Shown piece after piece: positions 10,208-19,936 of a DNA stretch of 20,156 bases (position 1 is its first letter; each line of letters starts with the position of its first letter). The notes below the pieces were generated by a model that saw only the letters and a program-made list of their open reading frames with translations, was not told where the DNA came from and ran no database searches. The translations under genes were made by a program, and so were the position numbers. The stretch covers positions 42,192 through 62,347 of the forward strand of contig KN883451.1 of the NCBI GenBank assembly GCA_000934455.1, given 5' to 3'. This DNA comes from Apostichopus parvimensis. Its lineage: Eukaryota > Echinodermata > Holothuroidea > Aspidochirotida > Stichopodidae.

Positions 10208-11010
10208 CACAGGAACTTGTACCAAGTTGGAAACACACTTCGGATTCCTGTCATTACAGGAATACCAAGAGAATTTATTTCAGTAGGTCCCTGTTGTATG
10301 TCATACAGGAATGCACCAGGTTGGTTCTACACTCATCATCAGCTTCCTGTTACATGAATACAGGAATCCTGTGAGGATCTCACTCAGTAGGTTCCTGTTG
10401 TTTGCCATACAGGAATGTACCAAGTTGATAATACACTCATCAGCTTCCTGTTATATGAATACAGGAATCCTGAGAGGGTCTCTTTCAGTAGGTTCCTGTT
10501 GTATGCCATACAGGAATGCACCAAGTTGATTATACACTCATCAGCTTCCTGTTATATGAATACAGGAATCCTGAGAGGGTCTCTTTCAGTAGGTTCCTGT
10601 TGTATGCCATACAGGAATGTACCAAGTCGGTTATACACTTGTAAGATTCCTGCTGCTCTTTAAAGGAATACGAGGATGATTTCTCTCAGTTGGTTCCTGT
10701 TGTCTGTCATGTATCCTGTTGTCTGTCATACAGGAATGCACCAAGTAGGTTATACACTCATCAGCTTCCTGTTACATCAATTCCAAGATGATTTCTCTCA
10801 GAGTGTTCCTGTTATACGTCATACAGAAATGCACCAAGTTGATTTTAAACTCATCATCAGATTCCCGTTGCTTTTTACAGGAATGATAAGAGGTTTGCTC
10901 TCAGTAGGTTCCAGTTAAACTTCATATAGGAATGCACCATGTTCTATAGTCATTAGATTCCTATTGCTACAGGAACACCAAGAGGTATTCCTGCTATTGT
11001 GACAGAATCT
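10208..11010. repeat. minisatellite of TTCCTG...CAGGAA hairpins, unit about 100 bp
   Basis: The GTTCCTG landmark (with variants) occurs at 10287, 10391, 10492, 10593, 10693, 10805 and 10908, giving steps of 104, 101, 101, 100, 112 and 103 bases. Each unit contains two half-units, and each half-unit is a potential hairpin with TTCCTG and CAGGAA arms. The clearest is TTCCTGTCATTACAGGAA at 10245-10262, with 7-bp arms and a 4-base loop. The spacers differ: one reads TGCACCAAGTTGATTATACA, the other CCTGAGAGGGTCTCTTTCAG. The central copies (about 10391-10660) are nearly identical and the outer ones decay. The 112-base step carries a local duplication of CCTGTTGTCTGTCAT. Open frames through it arise from the repeats. 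Confidence 0.92.
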
Positions 11011-11030
11011 CTTAAGTAACGTTTCTTGCA

Positions 11031-11142
11031 AAAAGTTAGAGGGCCCGCCTTTTTCTTATCCTAGCAGGATCTTCCTCAGATGCTAACTGAATCCACTGCA
11101 GAAGATCCTGCCAGGATCAGACTGTCTTGCCCTCTAACTTTT
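11031..11142. repeat. 112-bp foldback with two arm pairs
   Basis: The outer arms AAAAGTTAGAGGGC (11031-11044) and GCCCTCTAACTTTT (11129-11142) are perfect inverses. The inner arms CCTAGCAGGATCTTC (11060-11074) and GAAGATCCTGCCAGG (11101-11115) pair at 14 of 15 bases. They are separated by an asymmetric internal loop of 15 and 13 bases, with a 26-base terminal loop. This could be a very short MITE, or, if transcribed, a structured RNA. No clear target duplication was found. Confidence 0.85.
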
Positions 11143-12272
11143 ACATATATTTACCTTTACAGGCTTTTTGCAGTAGATACGCAGTTTGCTAGCCGATTTT
11201 TTTTCTTTTCTTTGGTGCTCTCTTTAATTAACATACTTTGTAATTTGTATGGCAAGTATGACATCATGGATTCGTTCCTTCAATAAACTAGCTTTGTATG
11301 TGACCATCCTGTCCTACATCTCAGTTCTCTCATCAATTGGATTGAATGTTGATAAACCAATCACAATGTGACTTCTCCTAGTACACATATATAGAACACT
11401 GAGTCTTGAGGGTGAAAAGCTGAACATGGATGTAGAAATTGGATTGAGTAGGTTTCATCCAATTTTTTTTTTTTTTTCTTGGGGGGGGCAGATTTTTCTG
11501 TCTGAAGCAGGTTCCTCTGCAAGGTGTAGGCTGCTTAAATAGTTCTTTGTTATCACTGTCTAGAATGGAAGTGATATCATTTGTGAATTACACAATGTAT
11601 TCCACTTGCATTTTGTTTTTAATTCGAAAGTCCAGCAATTTTAGCAATTCTACAAATTGCCATACAATATTGATCATACTTTTTCTCCAAATCAATGTTA
11701 ATTACACTGAGTACTGAATGAATAAATTAAGACTGTTATGAATTTCTACGCCAAGAAAAGTTTTTTTTATATTTTTTTTTAACGTTTTTCCTTGATTATT
11801 TGTAATGAAACTTGACTAGACATTTAAGTGGACTTCATTGATATGATGTTTTTCGTATGCAATCCTGTTGATAATTGACCAAAAATCTATGTTAAACAGT
11901 AAAAAAATCAATTCTTCAAATCTATCCAATCCCAACCAATGCATACCTGACTGTTGATGTGGCTGTCTGTCCATAAACAGTACAAAGAAATATTACCCCC
12001 CACCCCCCCAAACAAAAATACATCCTGTATGATTAAAACAATTACAGTCTATGCTGTGATGATGATTTTAAATTAGCAGGCCATATGGTTCCAAATGGTT
12101 GCTATGGCAACGGATCACATATCAGTTCAAACTGTTTCTTTGAATTATTTTTTGGTTGTCTGGTGGGTTTGGGATTGCTAATATTGCTATCCCTGGAGTA
12201 CTTGGCTACTTTCAGTTTCTAAATTTCTATGGTTTATATGTTTCCTTCAATTTTTGATTTTCTATTGTGTGA

Positions 12273-12455
<183 letters not shown>

Positions 12456-12668
12456 TGAAACTAAAACAAGTACTCTGAAATGTCACCGCTGCAGTTCTCT
12501 TGGACTTAAAACATTAAGAACAGAATGCAGAAACTAATTTTACATCTGCTGTAACTTAATGAGAGGAATGTGATGATGTGATATGATAACTCATTTGTAC
12601 TTAGCTGATCATAACTTGACTTCTAGCACATTTGGTTACAATTCTGATGACCATGACTGGGAGCGTCT

Positions 12669-13015
12669 GTTATGGAACCTGTCTTGATGTACGTGCATTG
12701 GAGTGTATCTACTGAGGGGGTGTGAGGTGTGTACTCTTTGCACCCTTTGCTGCGTACCTACCTGTTCGTACTTGTCTCTTATAGAACCTGTCTTGATGCA
12801 CATGCATTGTAGTGTATCTACTGAAGGGGGGGGGGGGGGGGGGTGTGAGGTGTGTACTCATGCACCCTTTACTGCGTACCTACCTGTTCCTACTTGTCTG
12901 TTAAAGAACCTGTCTTGATGTACATGCACTGGAGTGTACCTACTGGGGGGGAGGGGGGGGTGTGAGGTGTGTACTCATGCACCCTTTGCTGCGTACCTAC
13001 CTGTTACTACTTTAC
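12669..13015. repeat. three-copy tandem repeat with variable G-runs
   Basis: GAACCTGTCTTGATG starts at 12675, 12784 and 12906 (steps of 109 and 122). Each copy continues with a 20-base GTACATGCATTGGAGTGTAT-type segment, then a G-run, GTGTGAGGTGTGTACTC, and CACCCTTTGCTGCGTACCTA. The G-runs differ: five in copy 1, eighteen (12826-12843) in copy 2, and seven plus eight split by one A in copy 3. The length of the G-run accounts for much of the difference in period. Copy 3 ends some 30 bases before the exon D acceptor. Open frames 12703-12918 and 12934-13179 are products of the repeat. Confidence 0.9.
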
Positions 13016-13045
13016 TTGCATTGTTCTGTTCTGTTCTAATTCCAG

Positions 13046-13227
13046 CTCTTAATGGGGATAGGAACACAGTCAGGAGACAAGAAGAGTTCAGCATCCATCG
13101 CCTGTTTCCTGGCCGCCAATGGTGCGGACCTAAACATCAAGAACAAGAAGAACCAGTCACCTCTGGACCTCTGCCCTGATCCCAACCTCTGTCGAGCCCT
13201 ACAGAAATGCCACAAACAGCAGAACAT
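13046..13227 (+). CDS. mib1: mib1 exon D: ankyrin-like segment before RING1
   Basis: The acceptor TTCTGTTCTAATTCCAG ends at 13045; the donor GTAAGA at 13228 cuts the final Met codon (AT|G). The exon is 182 bp: 60 codons plus two bases. It encodes [20 protein letters not shown], then [20 protein letters not shown] and [41 protein letters not shown] is an ankyrin-like repeat that occurs at this place in Mib1, just ahead of the RING region. If the donor were ignored, TAA would follow the Met immediately, so the donor is needed to keep the frame. The minus-strand ORF at 13036-13227 and the plus-strand ORF at 12934-13179 are shadows in other frames. Confidence 0.94.
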
Positions 13228-15523
13228 GTAAGATATATATGAAGAGAAGGATTAATTGGATTAATTCCAAGTAATCCCTCTGCCTAGTCTGGGTAGCGAT
13301 GAGAGGAGGGGATCTATTCTGGTATCGACATGTGATGTAGTTCAGATAATTGGGACAATTTCATAATGCTAATACCTCTCTAAACTGTGCTCCCATATCA
13401 TGATTCAAAGCACTCGTACTGACAGTACAAACAGTTCCTAACCTTAATCTGATAGCAGAAGCATGATATTCATACTGCTCGTACTGACAGTATGAGTGCT
13501 CTGAAGCAGGACATGACAGTGCAGTATAGAAGCAATTGTCCCAAGTGGGTGTGTAATCGACAAACTTCAGAGTAAATGGACGTAAACTGTGATGGAGAGG
13601 ACCGGTGTTGAGTGTATCTAAAGTACATTGTTATTACATGTCTTACGACTATGCTAAGGTGACAATGTGATTTATTCAGGAAATCCAGGCAAATGGTATT
13701 GACATTGACCCTATCCCCTCTGACCCTAAACCCTAACGCTAACCCCTCTGATCATACTGACATAAAGGGTTAATCCCTACACTATACGTGTAAAGGGTTT
13801 GCCAGGTGGATCTGTGTTTCAAGGACGTTGGTCAAATGTCCAAGTTTAGAACACCTCATTGGGAAACAAGTATTTAGTCCAAGATAAAAATGCAATTTCT
13901 AAGAGCTTGAAGGTAACTGGAAGTCATATTCAATTCATTACTTTGTGTATTACATGATGCCTTTCATGTGAATTAGAGGCTGTGAAATTAGTCAATGATC
14001 TGGTTTCTTTCATCTGCAAGTCAACAGTCAACTAAGTTTACATTTGTAGTAACATTAGCAAACTATCACAGCTTAGGCGAGATTCTAGCTGTATTCATGA
14101 GCAAAAGGCCAAACAGGTGGTTAGTGAAATTATGGACAGAATATTTTTTAACAAGGGGGTTACTACAGGAACAGTTTATAAAAGTCTGGGGACATATCCG
14201 GGGACATATCCAGGGATGGTACATGAAATCCAGGGAATATCCACAGAAATTGAGGACTTCTGGTCTCCTAAGAGTAAGCCAAGCTAGTGATAGTAGGCTA
14301 ATAACCCCTTTCAAAGGAATGTGTTCACTTAGCTAAATGCAAGAGCAATGGTGCTTTTGCTTATAATTACCGCCTCATAAGTGTTTGGTAATATTATGAT
14401 TAATGTTAGGTATTCTTAACATCTTGTCTTATAAGTACCTTCATTAAACACATTTAACATAGTGCATCCAAGTTGTTGATATTCACAAATCAAGTTTTCT
14501 ATCCACATTGTGATTTATACAATTACCGATATAAGTATCTGAATATTGGCTCACAACTATACCCCAATAATAACAAATAAAGACATAATCCCCAAAATAC
14601 TACCTGGCATGAGTTTAACATCCACCAAACATGAATGAAATGGAGATCTCAGTTCATTATTCATCAATCACCTCTGATTTTAACATTGTTTTCATTCTTC
14701 TTCAACCTGGCTGTTTTATACATTCAGTAGTCACATTTCACCCATGTGGTGTAGGCCTACCCTGTAGCATCACAGAATGGTGGCTTCATGGACTCCCACG
14801 CCTCTACAATAAATTTTGAATATTCAGGAACTTTCTTTGAAATACCTCATGATCACATTTTCATTGTTTATATAATTAACCAATCACTCTTTCCCTTAGG
14901 CCTATTTTTTCTACTGTTAACCACCTTGCTGGTTCAATAAAGCAAAGCCCATTAAAATGTGTTTGATAATTTTTTTTTTTTTTTTTAAAGATATATACTT
15001 ACCGTATCATCTATATTTTGGAGAAATTGTACTACAAATACTAATATCAGTGAAGTCTTGCATAATTATGACTATTTTACACCCAAACCCCTAAATGGAT
15101 TCTTCTGAAGATCAAAAGCTGTGAACGATGGGGTTGTGTTTTCTGTCAATTTTATGTGACAATCAATGGAGATGATTTCCCAAAGTATTTTCCTTTCTGG
15201 CTTGACATGGTAACCATGGATTTCTCAGGATTAACTTGAGTTCTCAATAGTCTGCCAGAAATATCCTTGCCTACCGGACACTGTACAGTAGTGCTGAATA
15301 GCTAGGCCTTCCTAGGTTTTCAAGAGAGACCTGTAATATGTGACATACCTCAAATAACGTCTGCTTTTTGGATAATGTTATGACATAAAGGTTTCATTAC
15401 ATCCAGTGCTAAGCATTAGAGGCAAAGGGCTATAGGTCTTGGAAGTTCTTTAATTTACCATATCCTCATACACAGGGTTTCATATGTTTGATTTCCTTTC
15501 CATTCCTTTCTGTGTTTTAACAG
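13228..15523 (+). other. mib1 intron between exons D and E
   Basis: The 2296-bp intron runs GTAAGA...TTTTAACAG. It holds an inverted repeat at 13405-13504, a tandem GGGGACATATCC duplication near 14186-14213 and a T16 run near 14970. A 113-codon open frame (13995-14336) shows no homology that I recognise. The rest is plain AT-rich sequence. Confidence 0.9.
13405..13504. repeat. 100-bp imperfect inverted repeat
   Basis: The arm 13405-13428 (TCAAAGCACTCGTACTGACA plus GTAC) pairs with 13481-13504 at 21 of 24 bases. Because the core GTACTGACAGTAC is nearly its own inverse, CTCGTACTGACAGTA also occurs as an exact direct repeat (13413-13427 and 13478-13492), and CATACTG/CAGTATG forms a small local hairpin at 13471-13494. 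It may be a MITE remnant. Confidence 0.75.
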
Positions 15524-15710
15524 GGAACTCTCCAAAGGTGGCAAGGACGAAATTGAAGATAGGAATCCAATTGACGAGTGCATGGTGTGCTCTGACATGA
15601 AGAGAGATACTCTATTTGGTCCGTGCGGACACATCGCTACCTGCTCTCTGTGCTCTCCCCGGGTCAAGAAGTGCTTGTTATGTAAAGAACAGGTTCAGTC
15701 TAGAACAAAG
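15524..15710 (+). CDS. mib1: mib1 exon E: first RING finger
   Basis: The acceptor ...TCTGTGTTTTAACAG ends at 15523. The first G completes the Met codon split from the previous exon, and 62 codons follow to the donor GTACAC at 15711. After a variable linker ([17 protein letters not shown]) comes [20 protein letters not shown] and then [20 protein letters not shown]. The spacing C-x2-C-x11-C-x-H-x3-C-x2-C-x6-C-x2-C gives all eight zinc ligands of a C3HC4 RING. In Mib1 this is the first of three RINGs. The linker is shorter than the serine-rich vertebrate one that I recall. The donor begins GTAC, weaker than GTRAGT, which matters for the possible read-through isoform described below. Confidence 0.95.
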
Positions 15711-15767
15711 GTACACTGGTTTAATCTGCCAGAGAACTTCACCAAAGATACGTTAAGATTGCTCTAG
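15711..15767 (+). CDS. possible alternative C-terminal tail of mib1 (intron retained)
   Basis: If the donor at 15711 is not used, the mib1 frame continues for 18 codons ([18 protein letters not shown]) to a TAG at 15765. A possible poly(A) signal lies 229 bases beyond the stop. The product would keep the ankyrin repeats and RING1 but lack RING2 and RING3. That the frame stays open for 18 codons is not remarkable by itself, and no homologous tail is known to me. It may simply be intron. Confidence 0.2.
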   Translation, partial: VHWFNLPENFTKDTLRLL

Positions 15768-15995
15768 ACATCTCCCTCCAACCTTGATGTTTATGTAATA
15801 TGGTTATATCAGATGTTCTTGTCACACCCTCATACCGAGGTATGCACAATTCAGAAGTCTCTCCCGGGTACTACAGTGAGCCAGCCACATCTATGCTTCC
15901 CCTGGGGCCGGGGACTTCCCATCAGGTGCAGCCACACACTGGCATACATAATTACAAATCACCTCTCAGGCCCCACAGTTATACACCTATATTGC

Positions 15996-16001
15996 AATAA
16001 A
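15996..16001 (+). terminator. possible intronic poly(A) signal AATAAA
   Basis: A canonical AATAAA lies within TTGCAATAAAGTTTTC, followed by a T/GT-rich stretch (GTTTTCAATTTGGTTTACTC) that could act as a downstream element. It lies on the sense strand of mib1, shortly after the in-frame stop at 15767. AATAAA hexamers occur by chance in AT-rich DNA, and several others are present elsewhere in the window (for example near 14577 and 14936). Confidence 0.25.
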
Positions 16002-16739
16002 GTTTTCAATTTGGTTTACTCTACATTGCAATTATAAGGCACTTCCTTTAACTCACAATATTTCAACTCTCAAAGGTTTTAATCAAAAAAGGGCAAAAAA
16101 ATAGGAAATGTTTGAAATATTTGGCTTTGTTAATTGAGTGTTGGGCATGAATGTAAACAATAGCAAGACTTATAAAACTGAAACCACACAAATATACAGT
16201 ATACTATGATTCACAGTTAAGGCAACTTAAAACAAAGGACCATGCATTGTCTGCCCCATATTGTTAAAGGCCAGCCAGACGTTCCCAGTTGAGTCCCTCA
16301 CTTTTATTTCACAACTGTCCCGACAATTGTCTTTCTTTGAACCACCGCAAACAAAACTTGCATTCACCGACCTAGCCCTTTGGAGTCGGTTGTACTTCGC
16401 AAAGAACCTAATTTTAGGTCAAAGATAATGGGTTGGATGATGTGTCACCTTTCAGTACAGGTGAAGGTTAGAACCAAAGTTATATCAAACAAAACTGTTA
16501 ACAGTTGTCGGTTTTGCATATGATAAAGTGATTGAGCATAGGTTCAATGTTAGGCAAAGTAAACCACAGAAGCATGACATTGCTTGGTATTAATTCCTGG
16601 CACCAGTCTTGTTTAGTGGGTATTGACTTGAGCGCCCCTCCTGTTTGTGCATCAGCTATCATATAGCAATCAGCAGTCAAAGAGTTATGTATAGTTTTGT
16701 GCTGTTCATGGGACCTATATTGCAAAGGTTGAGTGTTAG

Positions 16740-17330
16740 AATTGTAAATAGTAGTGATTAAAGGGTGTGAAGACTCGCGCAAAAAGAAACGTCTCATGCC
16801 GGTAATCTGACCTAGTTTCGAATGAGGTGTAACAGAAGTGTTAGACACCACCATCAATCCCAGAAAATACACACACAGCTTGCTACCGTCGATAATTAGA
16901 CACTAGTGTACAGTCCGTACATACAGCTGCGGTCAATACCCACAGCACAGTGTACAAACGATACAGCTATGGACATCTCAGGTCCAGCTAAAGATAACAA
17001 GGTATCACGTTTCATTACTGTCTGCATTTTGTAGCGACAAGAGAAAAACTTTACTTGCAAGCAACGGAAAGTTAACGTTTTAATGATGGCGGCACGCTGT
17101 GCGGGGAGAGTCCTCACAAAATATTTAAAGATTGTATAAATCTTTCCCAGTCTCTATCTGCTATAACTTGAACATAAACTATAACAAAAAAAACCACGGC
17201 CTATTTCCTAAAGAATTTCGGCTCCGGAAGGATCTGTTCGTCATTCTCCGTTAACGGTGCCCATAGTTTATGCAAATACGCCGTTGCTCGAGGACTCTGT
17301 CCTGCTATCAAATTGAATTTTGTTTAGCAT
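16740..17330 (+). promoter_or_regulatory. possible internal promoter with short ATG exon
   Basis: CpG density rises here, with about 14 CpG in 17040-17330. At 17083 there is a start context TAATGATGGCGGCACGC, close to the YY1-type element (ATGGCGGC) often found at the start of housekeeping transcripts. The frame reads MMAARCAGRVLTKYLKI, then meets a GTATAA that could be a weak donor at 17134 in phase 0. Exon F starts in phase 0, so such an exon would splice in frame to RING2. The donor lacks a good upstream consensus (ATT|GT) and there is no homology support, so this is a speculative reading. Confidence 0.18.
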
Positions 17331-18203
17331 CGCTATACACAACCTTACCCTTGAAGGAAAATTAAGGTTCTTGAAAAACTTGTCATTTTCCTGACTCCCC
17401 CAAAGACTGGCATCAACCTTGAAGACAGAGTTAATGCTTAATGTTTAAAGATTTTTGAATGAATATTGGTGATTATTTCAACGTGAAGAGACCAACATAA
17501 TGACTGTATCAGATCACACCATGAATATTATTCTATTTTATGAGTAATCAAATGGTCCACTCAATTCAAAATCCGCATGGGGCTGTATTATATCCACACG
17601 TTCGCTGGTGAATTACGGCGATCCATGTTTAGTTATGATGACAAAAGAATCGCTCATCACCTAAGTTTCTTTCATCTTTTCAAGCTGTAATCATCGTCTA
17701 ACCCTTCTCTCACCGAGCTATTTTAAATTAAGTTTGAGAATAAATGATACCATTTAGCTTTTAACATACTTCCAGTCATCATTCAACGCAGTCACCATCT
17801 GCCAACACTCCGAATAAGCCAGCCAAGATTTCTATTCTGCATTCCAAAGATTATAAATTTGGTATGGTTGTGTTTGGTCACTTGTTTTGTAACTATTTTT
17901 GGTCAGTTATTTTGAAAGGAAACTTGATGAGTTGACTATAAGGACATACACAATATATCAGTGTTGTTTGTCTTTTAATGTACCCATTAAATCTACATAT
18001 GTTTAAGCAGGGAGTTGTTATGGAACTACTCCCCGGTTTAAGTATAGGTTGCAGAACTTCTAGCAGCAGGCACACATCACTGTATTGTTTTCTAATTTAG
18101 ATATATGAAAATGTTTGACTCAAGTTGAATACATGTGAGTTTTCTATTTTTAAGTTGCATCGCTGTAACTCCTCGCTTTCTTTTTTATGAATCTACTGCA
18201 CAG

Positions 18204-18282
18204 ATTGAGGAATGCTTGGTATGCTCTGACAAGACAGCCTCCGTATTATTCCAACCATGTGGACATATGTGCGCCTGCCAAG
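18204..18282 (+). CDS. mib1: mib1 exon F: first half of second RING finger
   Basis: The acceptor ...GAATCTACTGCACAG ends at 18203, and the donor is the consensus AAG|GTAAGA at 18283. The exon is 79 bp: 26 codons plus one base. It encodes [20 protein letters not shown] and then HMCACQ. C-x2-C-x10-C-x-H-x3-C supplies the first five zinc ligands of the second Mib1 RING; the remaining Cys residues must be in the next exon, which is not in the window. It joins exon E in frame as ...VQSRTK|IEECLVC, which matches the Mib1 family order with no linker. I searched by eye to 20156 for the continuation (family pattern N-C-A-x-L-M-K-K-C) and did not find it. Confidence 0.94.
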
Positions 18283-18860
18283 GTAAGAGCCATTAGTTAC
18301 ACTAACATAACCAGTAACCAGATCCTGTTCTAGCCAGAAGTGATTTATGTATCGCTATTCCATCATAAAAGCAGATTATACGCACTCTAAACAAGCTGCT
18401 GTTAAATATTCGCTTCTTATATCTTGACAGGATCTTGTTAAAACATGAGATGAAAATTTTCATAAACCATTGTAAATATGTCACATTTCAGACATAGCTG
18501 AAATTAAATGTTGTGAAGAATAAAATTGTACAGGATAATTGTGCACATAAAACGGGCAGATCGTAGGGTTTTAAGGAAGTCTTATCTTATTACTCAAGTG
18601 TCTTATTCCTCTGCATGCATGGTAGGTACTTTATTTAATGCTGTCTCTAGTCATGGAGATTGCCTGCCTGCTGATGTTCGTAGTTTGTATGTTAGATCCT
18701 CCTGCAAGCAGGAACTCCGGAAGAAGCCTCATTGGCTTATCAAAGCCGCAAGCTGACCGAAGTCAGTCTCTTAGATTCATATTTAACGTCCATGATTATG
18801 AATTGTCAATTGTCAACAACTCTGTAACTGGACGACATACATTAATCTTATTATTGAAAG

Positions 18861-18935
18861 GCACCAGTGTTAACCACTGAGCTAACACTCCTTCAGCCGG
18901 TGTTAACCACCAGCGTTAACCACTGAGCTAACCTA
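18861..18935 (-). mobile_element. tRNA-derived SINE head remnant (A-box, duplicated)
   Basis: On the minus strand the 18-mer GTTAGCTCAGTGGTTAAC occurs twice (plus coordinates 18869-18886 and 18915-18932), with a partial copy GGTGGTTAACACC between them. It contains TAGCTCAGTGG, which fits the tRNA A-box (internal Pol III promoter). The continuation GCTGGTGGTTAACACCGG and CACTGGTGCCTTTC is like that of tRNA-derived SINEs. I find no B-box (GGTTCRANTCC) at the proper distance and no acceptor-stem pairing, so this is a decayed or truncated SINE rather than a tRNA gene. Confidence 0.6.
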
Positions 18936-19229
18936 ACTTTACATAGCAGCATTTTAACCGTAGTGTGTTGGTTTCATTACTATTTCATATCAATGAAACT
19001 TCAGACTTAGTGCAGATTCTCCTCTTAACACAGAATGATCTAAAACCTCTCAGTAAATCTAGAGTTAGCGCTACTTTCCATATATACTGTACAGTAGGAT
19101 AGATGCAATTGTTTCGTTATTGATTGCATTAGAAAAGTTCTCCCTACATGTATCCATGGTGGGACATAAACTGATTCAATGTGGAATCACATCAGAGTCT
19201 ATTTTTGTCTGTTTCCTGTTTGTTTTGGT

Positions 19230-19242
19230 GGGGGGGGGGGGG
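19230..19242. repeat. poly-G tract, 13 bases
   Basis: Thirteen uninterrupted G on the sense strand of the gene, after GTTTTGGT. Confidence 0.95.
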
Positions 19243-19936
19243 TTCTAGTTTTCAAAAGTAGAAGACCTCATGAAATAATTCATGGCATCATGTTTCTACC
19301 AATATATCAGTTTGACCTTCAGAATTAGTATAGATTGTGGTACGATCAGGAGATATTCGTAGGCAATTGACCGAAAATCGCCAACTGGTAGTATTGGTTA
19401 CATAACATATGGTTATTGTGTAAAAAATACATTACCTGATGGTTTGACTTTCAAAGACGGATCAGTAATGGGTTGAAAGTGATGGCCATTCCCAGTTGCA
19501 TATTTTGAAGGAATGATTGCAGAGAAATGCAAAGTTGTAAATATTTTCTTTTTAATTTCTTGCCTGGTAATGCCTTCAAACTGTCAGTTCAACCAGCAAT
19601 CAATTTCGAATTGGTGATATTTAAAGCAGCTTCTTGAGTTGAAATTGATCAATATTTAAATGCCAGTCCATATTATAACTATCCCATGGCAATGTAACTC
19701 CTTTCAAGTGGTGAAGCAAAATTCCAAAATTATGCAATTTTGTAAGTTGCATTTACACGTGTTTAAGATGGAAAAGTGTGCCGACGAAATGTTGAGGACT
19801 GAATCAAATTTATTCATTACTCACTCAATTATATTCAGTTGATAAAAGAAATCTCGAAGGATGTCTTTATTTGATTACTTGCAATCTTCTGACCAAAACC
19901 AAAAAACTGCAGCTCTTTTTTGTATCAGTGGTGTTG

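Larger units (their letters stand above)
15711..18203 (+). other. mib1 intron between exons E and F
   Basis: The 2493-bp intron separates RING1 from RING2. The first 300 bases hold the possible alternative end (tail codons and AATAAA). The stretch from about 16300 to 17330 is richer in CpG, and the longest ORF of the window lies there on the minus strand (16498-16872, 124 codons, no recognised homology). From 17340 to 18203 I see nothing. Confidence 0.88.

Noticed and set aside
10192-10918. Series of overlapping ORFs with repeated MNTGIL and GSCCMPYRN peptides
   Set aside because: They follow the 100-bp hairpin repeat in shifting frames. The period is not kept in one frame and no conserved protein results.
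12703-13179. ORFs with repeated GCEVCTHAPF peptides resembling cysteine-rich motifs
   Set aside because: They arise from the three-copy G-run repeat and from an out-of-frame reading of exon D.
13689-13745. Telomere-like CCCTAA/CCCTCTGA words
   Set aside because: Only a few irregular copies (TGACCCTAAACCCTAACGCTAA); too short and degenerate for an interstitial telomere.
13995-14336. 113-codon plus-strand ORF between exons D and E
   Set aside because: It contains a short tandem duplication (GGGGACATATCC), has an overlapping antisense ORF, no homology, and no usable in-frame splice link to mib1.
16498-16872. Longest ORF in the window, 124 codons on the minus strand
   Set aside because: No recognisable domain or signal, ordinary AT-rich intron composition, antisense to mib1, and no promoter or splice context that I could defend.
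18861-18935. tRNA gene on the minus strand
   Set aside because: Only A-box-like sequence is present. There is no B-box, anticodon arm or acceptor stem pairing at the required distances.
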